A stretch of DNA of 64,000 nucleotides from Bacillota bacterium (GCA_023398815.1 JAEWRW010000006.1:1-64000); one strand, 5' to 3'. Numbered from the stretch's first letter, positions 42,091 to 50,054 are shown. Numbers and translations: made by a program. The notes: generated by a model from the sequence alone, not told the origin.

Positions 42091-43058
42091 AGATCAACAT
42101 GGCCCACGGCGGCGGCGGCAGCGTGATGGGGGAGCTCATCGACGGGCTCTTCAAGCGCCACCTGGGCAACGAATACCTGGCGCAGGGCGGCGACGCCGCG
42201 GTGCTGCCGATGGCCGGCCCCATGGCCTTCACCACCGACAGCTATGTGGTGCAGCCCCTGTTCTTCCCCGGGGGGGACATTGGGCGGCTGGCCGTCTGCG
42301 GCACGGTCAACGACCTCTTGACCGCCGGAGCCACACCTCAGTTCCTCAGCGCCGGCTTCATCCTGGAGGAAGGGCTGGAGATGGACACGCTGGAGACCGT
42401 AGTCGCCAGCATGGCCGCCACCTGCCGGGAGGCTGGTGTGCAGGTCGTCACCGGTGACACCAAGGTGGTGGAGGGCCACGGCGGCCTTCTCATCAATACC
42501 GCCGGGGTGGGCACGGTGCGGCCGGGCTTCGCCCCCCTGCCCCCCGTCCCCGGCGACAGCATCCTCCTCTCCGGCACGCTGGGGGAGCACCACGCCGCCA
42601 TCCTGAGCCGGCGGCTCAAGGTGGAGAACGCCATTAGGAGCGACTGCGCGCCGCTGACCGACATGGTAGGGCGGCTCGTTGCCGGGGGCATCCGCGTGCG
42701 TGCCATGCGCGACGTGACCCGCGGCGGCCTGGGCACCGTGCTGTGGGAGCTGGCCCGCCAGCACCGCTGCGGCATGGATGTGGTGGAGGCGCAACTTCCC
42801 GTCACCGCCGCCGTGCGGGGCTTCTGCGCCGTGCTGGGGCTGGAGCCCCTCTACATGGGCAACGAGGGCAAGATGGTATTTGTGGTGGACGGCCGACAGG
42901 AGCAGGAAGCCCTGACCCTGTTGCAGAACTCTGCCTATGGGGCCAACGCCGCCGTCATTGGCCGGGTGACCGAGGGCAACGACGTCACCCTGCGCACGGG
43001 GCTGGGCGGGCGGGTCATCCGCCCGCTGGCTGGCGAGGGGCTGCCCCGCATCTGCTGA
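42087..43058 (+). CDS. hypE: Hydrogenase maturation factor HypE
   Basis: Dehydrates the thiocarbamate to thiocyanate on its C-terminal cysteine. 323 residues, ending PRIC with the required terminal Cys. PurM-like ATP-binding regions: AHGGGGSVMGELI, FTTDSYVVQPLFFPGGDIG, VTGDTKVV, MRDVTRGGLG. Coupled to hypD by ATGA. Confidence 0.96.
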   Translation: MKINMAHGGGGSVMGELIDGLFKRHLGNEYLAQGGDAAVLPMAGPMAFTTDSYVVQPLFFPGGDIGRLAVCGTVNDLLTAGATPQFLSAGFILEEGLEMDTLETVVASMAATCREAGVQVVTGDTKVVEGHGGLLINTAGVGTVRPGFAPLPPVPGDSILLSGTLGEHHAAILSRRLKVENAIRSDCAPLTDMVGRLVAGGIRVRAMRDVTRGGLGTVLWELARQHRCGMDVVEAQLPVTAAVRGFCAVLGLEPLYMGNEGKMVFVVDGRQEQEALTLLQNSAYGANAAVIGRVTEGNDVTLRTGLGGRVIRPLAGEGLPRIC

Positions 43059-43072
43059 CGGGAGGGAACGGA

Positions 43073-43507
43073 ATGGGCAAGCGGTTCGGGCGGTTGCTGC
43101 TCTTTCTGGGGCTGTTGGCCGTGGCGGCCTGGTTTGGCTTCGGCCACCGGGTGGACGAGAGCGCCGTGACCGCCGCCCTTGCCAAAGCCGACGTGACCTG
43201 CCGCAACGCCGGGCAGGCCGACGGCGAGCACTACTTCCTGGTGGCCCCCACGGTGCTGGAGACCGACGACGGTGATGTGCTGGTCTACCAGTGTTGGTTC
43301 ACGCCGCTGGCCCTGTGGCAGGCGGGCACCGTGGGCAACGGCGGCTATTCCATCGGCACCGCCATGATCCACTGGCCCGACCCACCCCACTTCTACCGCT
43401 ACGGTAGCACGCTAGTGCAGTACGTAGGGTCAAACGACGCCATCTGCGAGGCGCTGACCAAACTAATGGGCCAGCAGTTTGCCGGCGCGGCCCGTACCGA
43501 GAAATAG
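43073..43507 (+). CDS. Small exported or membrane-anchored protein, function unknown
   Basis: 144 residues. A hydrophobic N-terminus (FGRLLLFLGLLAVAAWFGFG) makes a signal anchor, followed by a soluble domain rich in Trp/Tyr. No domain recognised. GGAGGGAACGGA precedes ATG 43073, 14 nt after hypE, so it is probably the last gene of the hydrogenase operon; a role in hydrogenase function is only a positional guess. Confidence 0.7.
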   Translation: MGKRFGRLLLFLGLLAVAAWFGFGHRVDESAVTAALAKADVTCRNAGQADGEHYFLVAPTVLETDDGDVLVYQCWFTPLALWQAGTVGNGGYSIGTAMIHWPDPPHFYRYGSTLVQYVGSNDAICEALTKLMGQQFAGAARTEK

Positions 43508-43532
43508 CGTTCTACACAATCCGAGCAATTAT

Positions 43533-43560
43533 GCGGAATTAACTGTGTGTTCCGCTCCTT
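43533..43560 (+). terminator. Weak candidate terminator of the ech-hyp operon
   Basis: GCGGAA/TTCCGC stem (43533-43555) followed by TCCTT. The stem is short and overlaps the next promoter's -35 box, so some readthrough into the T-box is possible. Confidence 0.3.
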
Positions 43561-43587
43561 GACGGGCCAGTCTGGTCTGCCTATACT
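43559..43587 (+). promoter_or_regulatory. Promoter of the isoleucine T-box
   Basis: TTGACG (43559-43564), 17-nt spacer, TATACT (43582-43587). Confidence 0.75.
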
Positions 43588-43594
43588 GTTAGCA

Positions 43595-43822
43595 ATCTCA
43601 TAGGATTGGCTAAGATGGGGCCAGTAGCCCGCCTTCGCCCCCAGAGAGAGCTGCCGGTTGGTGCAAGGCAGTGGGGACGGCGCGTGTGAACATCAACCCG
43701 GAGCTTGGGAGTGTATCCCCGGTTCCCCCGCCGTTACCGGGGCAAAGTGGCCTACAAAGGGCAACAAGAGTGGTACCGCGGAGCAATGCTTCCGTCTCTT
43801 TGGAGACGGGGGCTTTTTTGTA
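43595..43822 (+). ncRNA. T-box riboswitch, isoleucine type
   Basis: AGAGAGAGCTGCCGG (about 43643) and GGTTGGTGCAAGGCAG form the distal stem I. The specifier segment GAACATCAACCCGGAGC places ATC (Ile) at 43692-43694, six bases before GAGC as in the other two T-boxes. The T-box sequence AGAGTGGTACCGCG is at 43767-43780. The terminator CCGTCTC/GAGACGG with TTTTTT ends near 43820. It precedes a regulator and an acyl-CoA synthetase, not a recognised isoleucine gene. Confidence 0.92.
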
Positions 43823-43849
43823 CCGCACAAAGCGAAAGGAGGAAGGGCA

Positions 43850-44416
43850 ATGTCAGATCGAATTACGGAGATTGCCGAACGGCTGCAGGGCCTGCGGGAG
43901 GCGCTGGAACTGACCCCGGAGGACGTGGCCGCGCGCCTGGGGGTGCCGGTGGATGAGTACCTGGCCCACGAGCGGGGGGAACGTGACTTTGCCTTCACCT
44001 TCCTCTACAACGCGGCAAACGTGCTGCGGGTCAGCATTGAGGACCTGCTGACGGGCCGGAGCCCCACGCTCAAGACCTACTCGCTGGTGCGGGCCGGCAA
44101 GGGCCTGCGCATCGAGCGGCGGCAGGGCTTCCGCTACCAGAACCTGGCCTATCACTTCCGCGACCGGGTGGCCGAGCCATTCCTGGTGGAGGCCGGCTGG
44201 GACGCCGCGGCGGCAGCCGCACCCCTTACCATGAGCACCCACGAGGGGCAGGAGTACGACTACGTGCTGGAAGGCGCGCTGCGCATGGCCGTCGATGGCC
44301 ATGAGTTCGTGCTGAACGAGGGTGACTCGGTGTACTACGATTCCTCCAAGCCCCACGGCATGGTGGCAGCCGACGAGCGCGGCTGTCGGTTCCTGGCCGT
44401 GGTGCTGCACAAATAA
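43850..44416 (+). CDS. XRE-family regulator with C-terminal cupin
   Basis: 188 residues: helix-turn-helix (about 8-62, LTPEDVAARLGVPVDEYLAHE) and a cupin_2 domain (about 115-188, HEGQEYDYVLEGALRMAVDG, GDSVYYDSSKPHGM). The cupin presumably senses a small ligand. GGAGGAAGGG precedes ATG 43850. It is 14 nt from the synthetase gene, a pairing common in Clostridia, and both lie under the Ile T-box. Confidence 0.93.
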   Translation: MSDRITEIAERLQGLREALELTPEDVAARLGVPVDEYLAHERGERDFAFTFLYNAANVLRVSIEDLLTGRSPTLKTYSLVRAGKGLRIERRQGFRYQNLAYHFRDRVAEPFLVEAGWDAAAAAAPLTMSTHEGQEYDYVLEGALRMAVDGHEFVLNEGDSVYYDSSKPHGMVAADERGCRFLAVVLHK

Positions 44417-44430
44417 GAAAGGCGGACGCC

Positions 44431-46092
44431 ATGAAACGACTGTATCAGGAATTTGTGGACGAGACCTTCGGCCCGGGCGGCGAGGTCGTCCGTTTCCGCG
44501 CCAAGGAGCTGGAGTCCTTCAACTTTGCCTACGACGTGGTGGATCGCCTGGCCGCCGACCAGCCCGAAAAGCTCGCCATGCTGTGGTGCAACGAGGCCGG
44601 CGACGAGCGGCGCATCACCTTTGCGGACATGAAGCGGGAGAGCGACCGTGCCGCGTCCTTCTTCCAGACCCTAGGCATCGGCCTGGGCGACACGGTGCTC
44701 CTCATCCTCAAGCGGCACTTTGAGTTCTGGTATTGCATCATCGGCCTGCACAAGATCGGCGCGATCGCCGTGCCGGCCACTAACCAATTGATGGTCAAGG
44801 ACATCGTGTACCGCTGCAACGCCGCCTCCATCAAGGCCATCGTCTGCACCGCCGACGGCGCCATCGCCTCCCTCATCGACGAGGCTCTGCCGGAGTGCCC
44901 CACGGTGGCCACCCGGGTGCTGGTGCGCGGCCAACGGGCCGATTGGCTGTCCTTTGAGGAGGGCATGGCCGCCGCCCCCACCTTTGCCAAGCCCGCCGCC
45001 GACCGCCTGCCCGGCGTGCGGGACGTGATGCTGATGTACTTCTCCAGCGGCACGACGGGCATGCCCAAGATGGTGGCCCACAACTATCTCTACCCCCTGG
45101 GCCACGTGCCCACGGCGGTGTACTGGCAGGCCGTCAACCCCGAGGGGCTGCACCTGACGATCTCCGAGACGGGCTGGGCCAAGAGCATGTGGGGCAAACT
45201 CTACGGCCAGTGGCTGGCCGAGGCGGCCATCTTCACCTATGACTTCGACCGCTTCCACGCCGACGCCATCCTGAAGCTCTTCGCCAAGTATGGCATCACG
45301 ACGCTCTGCGCGCCGCCCACGATCTACCGCTTCCTCATCAAGGAGGACTTGACGAAGTACGACCTTTCGAGCCTCGAGCACACCGTCATCGCCGGTGAGG
45401 CATTGAACCCGGAGGTGTTCGCCCAGTTCCAGCGGCTGACGGGCCACAAGCTGATGGAAGGCTACGGCCAGACCGAGATGACGCTGGCCGTGGGTACCCT
45501 CAAGTGGATGGAGCCCAAGCCCGGCTCCATGGGCAAGCCCACGCCTGGGTACGATGTGCGCATTGTGGACGAGGACGGCAACACCCTGGCCCCCGGTGAG
45601 GTGGGTGAGATCGTCGTCGCCACCGGCGAGTTCACCCCCGCCGGCATGCTCATCGATTACCATCGCGACGAGGAACGGACCGGACAGGCCTGGCACGACG
45701 GGCTCTTCCACACCGGTGACACCGCCTGGGCCGACGAGGATGGCTACATCTGGTACGTGGGCCGGCAGGACGACATCATCAAGTCCTCGGGCTACCGCAT
45801 CGGGCCCTTTGAGGTGGAGAGCGTGCTGATGGAGCACCCCTCGGTGCTGGAGTGCGCCGTCACCGGCGTGCCCGACCCGGTGCGCGGCCAGCTCGTAAAG
45901 GCCACGGTGGTGGTAACCTCCGGCACCCAAGCCAGCGACGCCCTGGCCCACGAGCTGCAGGAATACGTGAAGACCCACACCGCGCCCTACAAATACCCTC
46001 GGGTCATCGAGTTCGTGCCCGAGCTCCCCAAAACCATCAGCGGCAAGATCCGCCGCACAGAGATCCGGCAGAAGGACGGAGAAGCGAAGTAA
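44431..46092 (+). CDS. AMP-forming acyl-CoA synthetase, medium/branched-chain type
   Basis: 553-residue ANL adenylating enzyme. P-loop-like YFSSGTTGMPKM, GYGQTEMTLAVG, the hinge Asp in HTGDTAWADEDGYIWYVGR, and the catalytic Lys in PKTISGKIRRTE. The N-terminus lacks the acetyl-CoA synthetase extension, so it fits the medium-chain (MACS) branch better than Acs. Control by an Ile T-box suggests activation of a branched acid such as 2-methylbutyrate; this is inference. Acetate, propionate or aryl acids remain possible. Confidence 0.9.
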   Translation: MKRLYQEFVDETFGPGGEVVRFRAKELESFNFAYDVVDRLAADQPEKLAMLWCNEAGDERRITFADMKRESDRAASFFQTLGIGLGDTVLLILKRHFEFWYCIIGLHKIGAIAVPATNQLMVKDIVYRCNAASIKAIVCTADGAIASLIDEALPECPTVATRVLVRGQRADWLSFEEGMAAAPTFAKPAADRLPGVRDVMLMYFSSGTTGMPKMVAHNYLYPLGHVPTAVYWQAVNPEGLHLTISETGWAKSMWGKLYGQWLAEAAIFTYDFDRFHADAILKLFAKYGITTLCAPPTIYRFLIKEDLTKYDLSSLEHTVIAGEALNPEVFAQFQRLTGHKLMEGYGQTEMTLAVGTLKWMEPKPGSMGKPTPGYDVRIVDEDGNTLAPGEVGEIVVATGEFTPAGMLIDYHRDEERTGQAWHDGLFHTGDTAWADEDGYIWYVGRQDDIIKSSGYRIGPFEVESVLMEHPSVLECAVTGVPDPVRGQLVKATVVVTSGTQASDALAHELQEYVKTHTAPYKYPRVIEFVPELPKTISGKIRRTEIRQKDGEAK

Positions 46093-46123
46093 CCGTCCTC
46101 CGACCATCTACAAACACAAGAAC

Positions 46124-46154
46124 AGCGCCCTTCCCTCGCGGGAAAGGCGCTGTT
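46124..46154. terminator. Terminator hairpin, left copy flanking the repeat
   Basis: GC inverted repeat (AGCGCC...GGCGCT) just past the synthetase stop, ending in TT. Its 31 bases are repeated exactly at 46638-46668 on the other side of the A element. Confidence 0.75.
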
Positions 46155-46637
46155 AGGCTGTCGACATAGTCGACAGCCTTTCGCGTCTGGCTGATCGCGT
46201 GCTACGCACGCTGCTCGCCCATGCAGCCTGGTCGCTGCGGCGACAGCCGCGATCCAAAGTCCTTGTTTTCGTTATGGCCAGATCGCCGTTCACGCCTTAC
46301 GCGCCCTCCAGGCGCTAAGGCATTGCGCTGCAATGCCTTCACGGCGCGACGGTTGGACACGCATCCATGCGTGTCTGATTTGCCGCACATGTCGCCGACT
46401 CTCAGTCCCGCGTTGCAGCAGACGATTCTTCAGAATCGTTGAGAGCAACGCGAGCAATACGAAGTATTGCGATGAACCGATCACAAATTGCAACTCTCAT
46501 GCGGGTTTCTAAGGATACGTTGCGCCTTCGGGCGAGGCCTTTTTACTGCTCGTGCTAGCTCTATCTTTCCTCCCGCCGAATGAATCGGCGTGAGGTTCAT
46601 CTCACCTTGCACGTTCTAGGGGTTTGTAGACACACTG
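46155..46637. repeat. Palindromic repeat, A type, flanked by duplicated terminator
   Basis: Element of 483 bp between convergent genes. It opens with the palindrome AGGCTGTCGACATAGTCGAC and AGCCT, then CGCGTCTGG, module Q (46187-46232), the GGCGACAGCCGCGATC arm, module P (46287-46380), the TGCCGCACATGTCGCCGA core, module M (about 46402-46475), CATGCGGGTTTCTAAGGAT, a CCTCCCGCCGAATGAATCGG hairpin without insertion, and the end GTTCTAGGGGTTTGTAGACA. Nothing in it codes for a recognisable protein. Confidence 0.9.
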
Positions 46638-46668
46638 AGCGCCCTTCCCTCGCGGGAAAGGCGCTGTT
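46638..46668. terminator. Terminator hairpin, right copy flanking the repeat
   Basis: Exact 31-bp copy of 46124-46154, followed by a TTCATCATCTCTTT tract. It lies beyond the 3' end of the small membrane protein gene on the opposite strand. Confidence 0.75.
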
Positions 46669-46705
46669 TCATCATCTCTTTGTTTGAAGGGGCATGACGT
46701 CGCTG

Positions 46706-46936
46706 TCAACCGTCCTTCCGAAAATACTCCACACCCATAACCAGCAACCCCAGCGCCATCACCACGCAGGAACCCACCAACAGCGGCGTCATGCCGTTCT
46801 GGCCTGTGGTCGTCAGGAACCGCCCAGGTGGAGTGCTCCACATTGATACCATGTTGTTGGCAGTGAGAAGGAAGACGCTCATCGTCCCCAGTGCCCCGGT
46901 CAACAGCAAAAACCCACCGATCACCGCACGTTTCAT
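46706..46936 (-). CDS. Small membrane protein, function unknown
   Basis: 76 residues with two hydrophobic helices (about 5-25 and 48-68) and a short loop; ends in EYFRKDG. AGGAGGAG lies 7 nt before ATG 46936. Same strand as, and 58 nt after, the GNAT gene. Confidence 0.65.
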   Translation of the reverse strand: MKRAVIGGFLLLTGALGTMSVFLLTANNMVSMWSTPPGRFLTTTGQNGMTPLLVGSCVVMALGLLVMGVEYFRKDG

Positions 46937-46994
46937 TGCCGCTCCTCCTGTCCTCTTTCCATCACAAGCGCCCTCGCGCTGTCAGTTGCCGCTG

Positions 46995-47465
46995 TCAACG
47001 TTCCGTCTCCCACAGCATCTGCACCGACACTGCCAGCTCGCAGAAGCCGTTGGCGGCGTAGAACGCCTGAGCGGGGTAGCCCCGCACGGTGCTGAGAGTG
47101 ATGCCATCGCACCCCAGCGCGGGCAGCTGTTCCTTCGCCAGGCGCAGGAGCTCGCTGCCCACGCCCTGCCGCTGGTGGGCCGGGTCGACACAGAAATCCT
47201 CCACCCGCAGGCAGGCGCCGGCCGGGTGGGGCACCACCACGCCCAGCAGCAGGCCCACCACGGCACTGCCCTCGCACAGGGCCCAACCGACGGCCCCGCT
47301 GCCGGTGAGGAACCGCGCAAAATACTCACACAGGGCGGCGCGGTCATACCGCTCGCCCCAGGGGGGCTGGGCGTAGGCGGCGGCGTATACGGCGGCGCAG
47401 GCCGGGAAAAGCCTCCCGGTCATCGCGCGCAAGCGCAACGACGGCCCCGCTGCGATCACGCTCAC
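46995..47465 (-). CDS. GNAT family N-acetyltransferase
   Basis: 156 residues. Acetyl-CoA binding in VEDFCVDPAHQRQGVGSELLRLAKEQ, then AQAFYAANGF. Substrate unknown. It starts with GTG at 47465, overlapping the stop of the DapF-like gene (GTGA), so it is the second gene of that operon. Confidence 0.88.
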   Translation of the reverse strand: MSVIAAGPSLRLRAMTGRLFPACAAVYAAAYAQPPWGERYDRAALCEYFARFLTGSGAVGWALCEGSAVVGLLLGVVVPHPAGACLRVEDFCVDPAHQRQGVGSELLRLAKEQLPALGCDGITLSTVRGYPAQAFYAANGFCELAVSVQMLWETER

Positions 47466-48334
47466 GGTCGAATCAGATCCTCCACAAATTCGTCGCTCAG
47501 GTGCCCGTCGGCAATCTGGCGCACCTCACCCACCATGCTCACGGTCCAGTCGTCGGCCACCTCAATGGACAGGTCGCCGCCCATCATGTGCACCTTCACA
47601 TGGCCATCCACCAGCCCCAGTTTCTTGAGCACGCTGGCCGTGGCGCAGGCCGAGCTGCCCGACGCCAGCGTAAAGCCCGCGCCGCGCTCCCAGATGAGGA
47701 TCTCCACCTCCTGGCGGTTGATGACCTGCGCGAACTGCACGTTGATGCGCTTGGGGAAGAAGCGGTGGTTCTCCAGAATGCTGCCGTATTGCTTGATCTC
47801 GTTGATGTCCAGCTCGTTTTTAAGGATGACGCAATGGGGGTTGCCCACCGACACGCAGTTGACCTGGTAGAGCTTGCCGAAGCAGTCGAGGTCGACGCCC
47901 ATGGTCTCCTCGGTCTCCGCGGCCGTGGGGATGTCCTTGGAGGTGAAGATGGCCTTGCCCATGTTGACACTGATGTACCGGGCACGGCCGTCCTCAATGC
48001 CCACAATCTCCACCCCGGCCACGCCTCCGGCGGTCTCAATGGTAAAGCGCCGGTTGTTGGTGAAGCGGTAGTCGTAGAGGAACTTGGCGAAGATGCGAAG
48101 CCCGTTGCCGCTCTTCTCGGCTTCCGACCCATCGGGGTTGAAGATGCGCAGCCCAAAGTCGGCATTCTGCGTCCGGGTCTTGACGAGCACACCGTCGGTG
48201 CCCACGCCATAGTTGACGTTGCACACCCGGCGGATAGCCTTCTCCCCCATGGGGAAGTTCAGGTTGCTGTCGTCCACCACCATGTACTCGTTGCCCAACC
48301 CGTGCATTTTGACAAAAAAGTTCCGCTCGTTCAT
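47462..48334 (-). CDS. DapF-fold epimerase homologue lacking both catalytic cysteines
   Basis: 290-residue protein of clear diaminopimelate-epimerase ancestry: MHGLGNEYMVVDD, NPDGSEAEKSGNGLRIFAKF, NPHCVI, ERGAGFTLASGSSACATASV. In true DapF the acid/base pair is Cys in CGNGARC and Cys in ACGSG. Here both are Ser (Ser75 and Ser225), and the second Cys of the first motif is Ile81. A two-cysteine racemisation is therefore unlikely as usually described. It might be a distinct isomerase, or a serine-based variant. It is co-transcribed with a GNAT from its own promoter, with no other lysine gene nearby. Confidence 0.85.
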   Translation of the reverse strand: MNERNFFVKMHGLGNEYMVVDDSNLNFPMGEKAIRRVCNVNYGVGTDGVLVKTRTQNADFGLRIFNPDGSEAEKSGNGLRIFAKFLYDYRFTNNRRFTIETAGGVAGVEIVGIEDGRARYISVNMGKAIFTSKDIPTAAETEETMGVDLDCFGKLYQVNCVSVGNPHCVILKNELDINEIKQYGSILENHRFFPKRINVQFAQVINRQEVEILIWERGAGFTLASGSSACATASVLKKLGLVDGHVKVHMMGGDLSIEVADDWTVSMVGEVRQIADGHLSDEFVEDLIRP

Positions 48335-48403
48335 CGTCCCACCTCATATTCCACGGAGCCTTGTCCGCTGGTATCGACCCGCTTCCGGATATGTATTAGG
48401 ACT

Positions 48404-48431
48404 ATTATAAACAGATTTACGGTTTCGTCAA
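48404..48431 (-). promoter_or_regulatory. Promoter of the DapF-like/GNAT operon
   Basis: Minus strand TTGACG (48431-48426), 16-nt spacer, TATAAT (48409-48404), 70 nt before the start. Confidence 0.7.
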
Positions 48432-48460
48432 AAGAAATCGGGAAAACTCCTGCCGAAACC

Positions 48461-48488
48461 TTGAAATCTGCCCGGGCTGTGCTACAAT
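48461..48488 (+). promoter_or_regulatory. Promoter of the hemolysin III gene
   Basis: TTGAAA (48461-48466), 16-nt spacer, TACAAT (48483-48488). The 5' leader has an AATGAAGTTACAT/ACTACATTTCATT imperfect inverted repeat (48486-48523) that could be an operator. Confidence 0.65.
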
Positions 48489-48552
48489 GAAGTTACATGG
48501 TTTTAAAAACTACATTTCATTGTGTAAATTACTTCAAAAAGGGGATGGGACA

Positions 48553-49206
48553 ATGAGACGCATCAAGGACCCGGTCAGCGGCTTCCTGCACGTGCTGGGG
48601 GCAGGACTGTCGGTGGCGGCGCTGGTAGCGCTGGTGGTGGGCGCGGCCCGCACGGCCACGCCCTGGCACATCGTGGGGTTTGCCATCTTTGGCGCGGGGC
48701 TCATCCTGCTCTACAGTGCCAGCTCCATCTACCATCTCTGCAACCTGGGCGAGCGGGCCATGCTGGTGCTGCGCAAGATCGACCACTGCATGATCTTCGT
48801 GCTCATCGCGGCAACCTACACGCCCATCTGCCTCATTCCCCTGCATGGGGCCTGGGGCTGGACGCTCTTTGGCATCGTGTGGGGCTTCGCCGCGCTGGGG
48901 ATCGTGCTGAAGGCCGTGTTCTTCCACGCACCGCGGTGGCTCTATACCGTCTGCTATGTGGCGCTGGGGTGGGCCTGCCTCATCTGCGTGGTGCCACTGC
49001 TGCGCACGGTGCCGGCGGGCGGGCTTCTTTGGCTGCTGGCGGGCGGCGTGGCCTACAGCGTGGGCGCGGTCGGTTATGCCCTTAAGTGGCCACTGCGCGA
49101 CGCGAAATGGTTCGGCTTCCACGAGGTGTTCCACGTGCTCATCCTGGTGGGTAGCTTCTGCCACTTCATGGTGATGTGGGCCTACCTGCTGCCGATGTCG
49201 CTCTGA
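48553..49206 (+). CDS. Hemolysin III family (YqfA/PAQR-like) membrane protein
   Basis: 217 residues with seven hydrophobic segments. Conserved PAQR metal ligands: SSIYHL (Ser, His), KIDHCMIFVLIAATYTP (Asp) and C-terminal GFHEVFHVLILVGSFCHF (His, His). A role in lipid or membrane homeostasis is proposed for the family. ATG 48553 has AAAAGGGGATGGG upstream; codons further upstream in frame lack homology. Confidence 0.9.
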   Translation: MRRIKDPVSGFLHVLGAGLSVAALVALVVGAARTATPWHIVGFAIFGAGLILLYSASSIYHLCNLGERAMLVLRKIDHCMIFVLIAATYTPICLIPLHGAWGWTLFGIVWGFAALGIVLKAVFFHAPRWLYTVCYVALGWACLICVVPLLRTVPAGGLLWLLAGGVAYSVGAVGYALKWPLRDAKWFGFHEVFHVLILVGSFCHFMVMWAYLLPMSL

Positions 49207-49238
49207 CGGCGGCAGCGCAGCTTGCCTGATACAAAAAC

Positions 49239-49262
49239 CCGCAGCCGGGTATCGGCTGCGGG
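49239..49262. terminator. Terminator hairpin, left copy flanking the repeat
   Basis: CCGCAGCCG/CGGCTGCGG stem with loop GGTAT after the hemolysin III gene. A near-identical copy follows the repeat at 49539-49561. Confidence 0.7.
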
Positions 49263-49538
49263 CAAGAGTGTCTGTAAACCCCTAGAACGGGCATAGAAAT
49301 ATGAACCTCCCGACGATTCATTCGGCGGGAGGAAGGGAAGGGTCAGTGCGAGCAGAAGAGAAAACTCCGCCCAAAGACGCAACGTATCCTAGGAAACCCG
49401 CATGAGAGCTACAATTTGTGATCGGTCGGCGACATGTGCGGCGACCGAGCTGGCATTAGCGAGAACAAGTTGTTTGAATCGCGGCTGTCGCAACAGCGGC
49501 AGACGCGAAAGGCTGTCGACTTTGTCGACAGCCTGACT
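49263..49538. repeat. Palindromic repeat, A type, shortest (uninterrupted) form
   Basis: The simplest A copy, about 275 bp, in the opposite orientation to the one at 46155. It starts AGTGTCTGTAAACCCCTAGA, then the CCTCCCGACGATTCATTCGG hairpin without M, AACGTATCCTAGGAAACCCG, the GATCGGTCGGCGACATGTGC core without P or M, ATCGCGGCTGTCGCAACAGC without Q, and ends GGCTGTCGACTTTGTCGAC, AGCC. It defines the ancestral framework into which modules M, P and Q are inserted elsewhere. Confidence 0.88.
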
Positions 49539-49566
49539 CGCAGCCGGGTATCGGCAGCGGGTTTTC
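49539..49566. terminator. Terminator hairpin, right copy flanking the repeat
   Basis: CGCAGCCGGGTATCGGC stem-loop matching 49239-49262 at all but one or two bases, followed by TTTTCTT on the plus strand. It serves the TM2 gene end. Confidence 0.7.
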
Positions 49567-49588
49567 TTGTAACACTAGAGGGGTGGAA

Positions 49589-49834
49589 TCAGCTCTCCCA
49601 CTTGGAGATGGGCAGGCCGGCCTTGTCTGTGAAGGAACCCACGGCGATCATGATGAGATCGACCAGAGCGCCGATGCCGCACAGACCAGCGGTCAGCAGC
49701 CACAGAACGCCAGTACCGATCTTGCCCGCGTAGAAGCGGTGAATGCCCAGGCCACCCAGGAAGATGCACAGGAGCAGCGCAACCAGGCGGCTCTTGCTGG
49801 AGACGGGACGGGTCTCAACGGTGTTCGCTTGCAT
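49589..49834 (-). CDS. TM2 domain membrane protein
   Basis: 81 residues. TM2 signature: ALLLCIFLGGLGIHRFYAGK, then LWLLTAGLCGIGALVDLIMI; two helices joined by a short turn. Role unknown. ATG 49834 has TTTGGAGGAATT upstream. Confidence 0.9.
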   Translation of the reverse strand: MQANTVETRPVSSKSRLVALLLCIFLGGLGIHRFYAGKIGTGVLWLLTAGLCGIGALVDLIMIAVGSFTDKAGLPISKWES

Positions 49835-50004
49835 AACAATTCCTCCAAACACGAAATAAGGAAAATAACTAATGGAATTATTTTATCATGCCGGAAGAAC
49901 GGTGGCAAGTGTACTTTGGCGCATTTTGGCGAAACTGTATGTTTTATGGGTGCCCGCGCCCCATTTTCATGCGCTTTGCCCCAGCCTGCAAAGGGCCCCA
50001 TTCC

Positions 50005-50033
50005 TTGACAGTTTCCGGCAAAAAGCCTATAAT
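50005..50033 (+). promoter_or_regulatory. Consensus promoter of the PFOR gene
   Basis: Perfect TTGACA (50005-50010), 17-nt spacer, perfect TATAAT (50028-50033). High expression is expected. Confidence 0.9.
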
Positions 50034-50054
50034 GATGCCGATCGATTGACTGTC

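Noticed and set aside
41694..43058. hypD-hypE fusion suggested by a long frame starting at 41694
   Set aside because: The part before 42087 is a different reading frame inside hypD; hypE has its own ATG coupled to the hypD stop.
46155..46637. Insertion sequence or integron element
   Set aside because: No open frame with transposase or integrase motifs and no simple terminal inverted repeats of IS type. The element may be non-autonomous, but the mobilising enzyme is not in this window.
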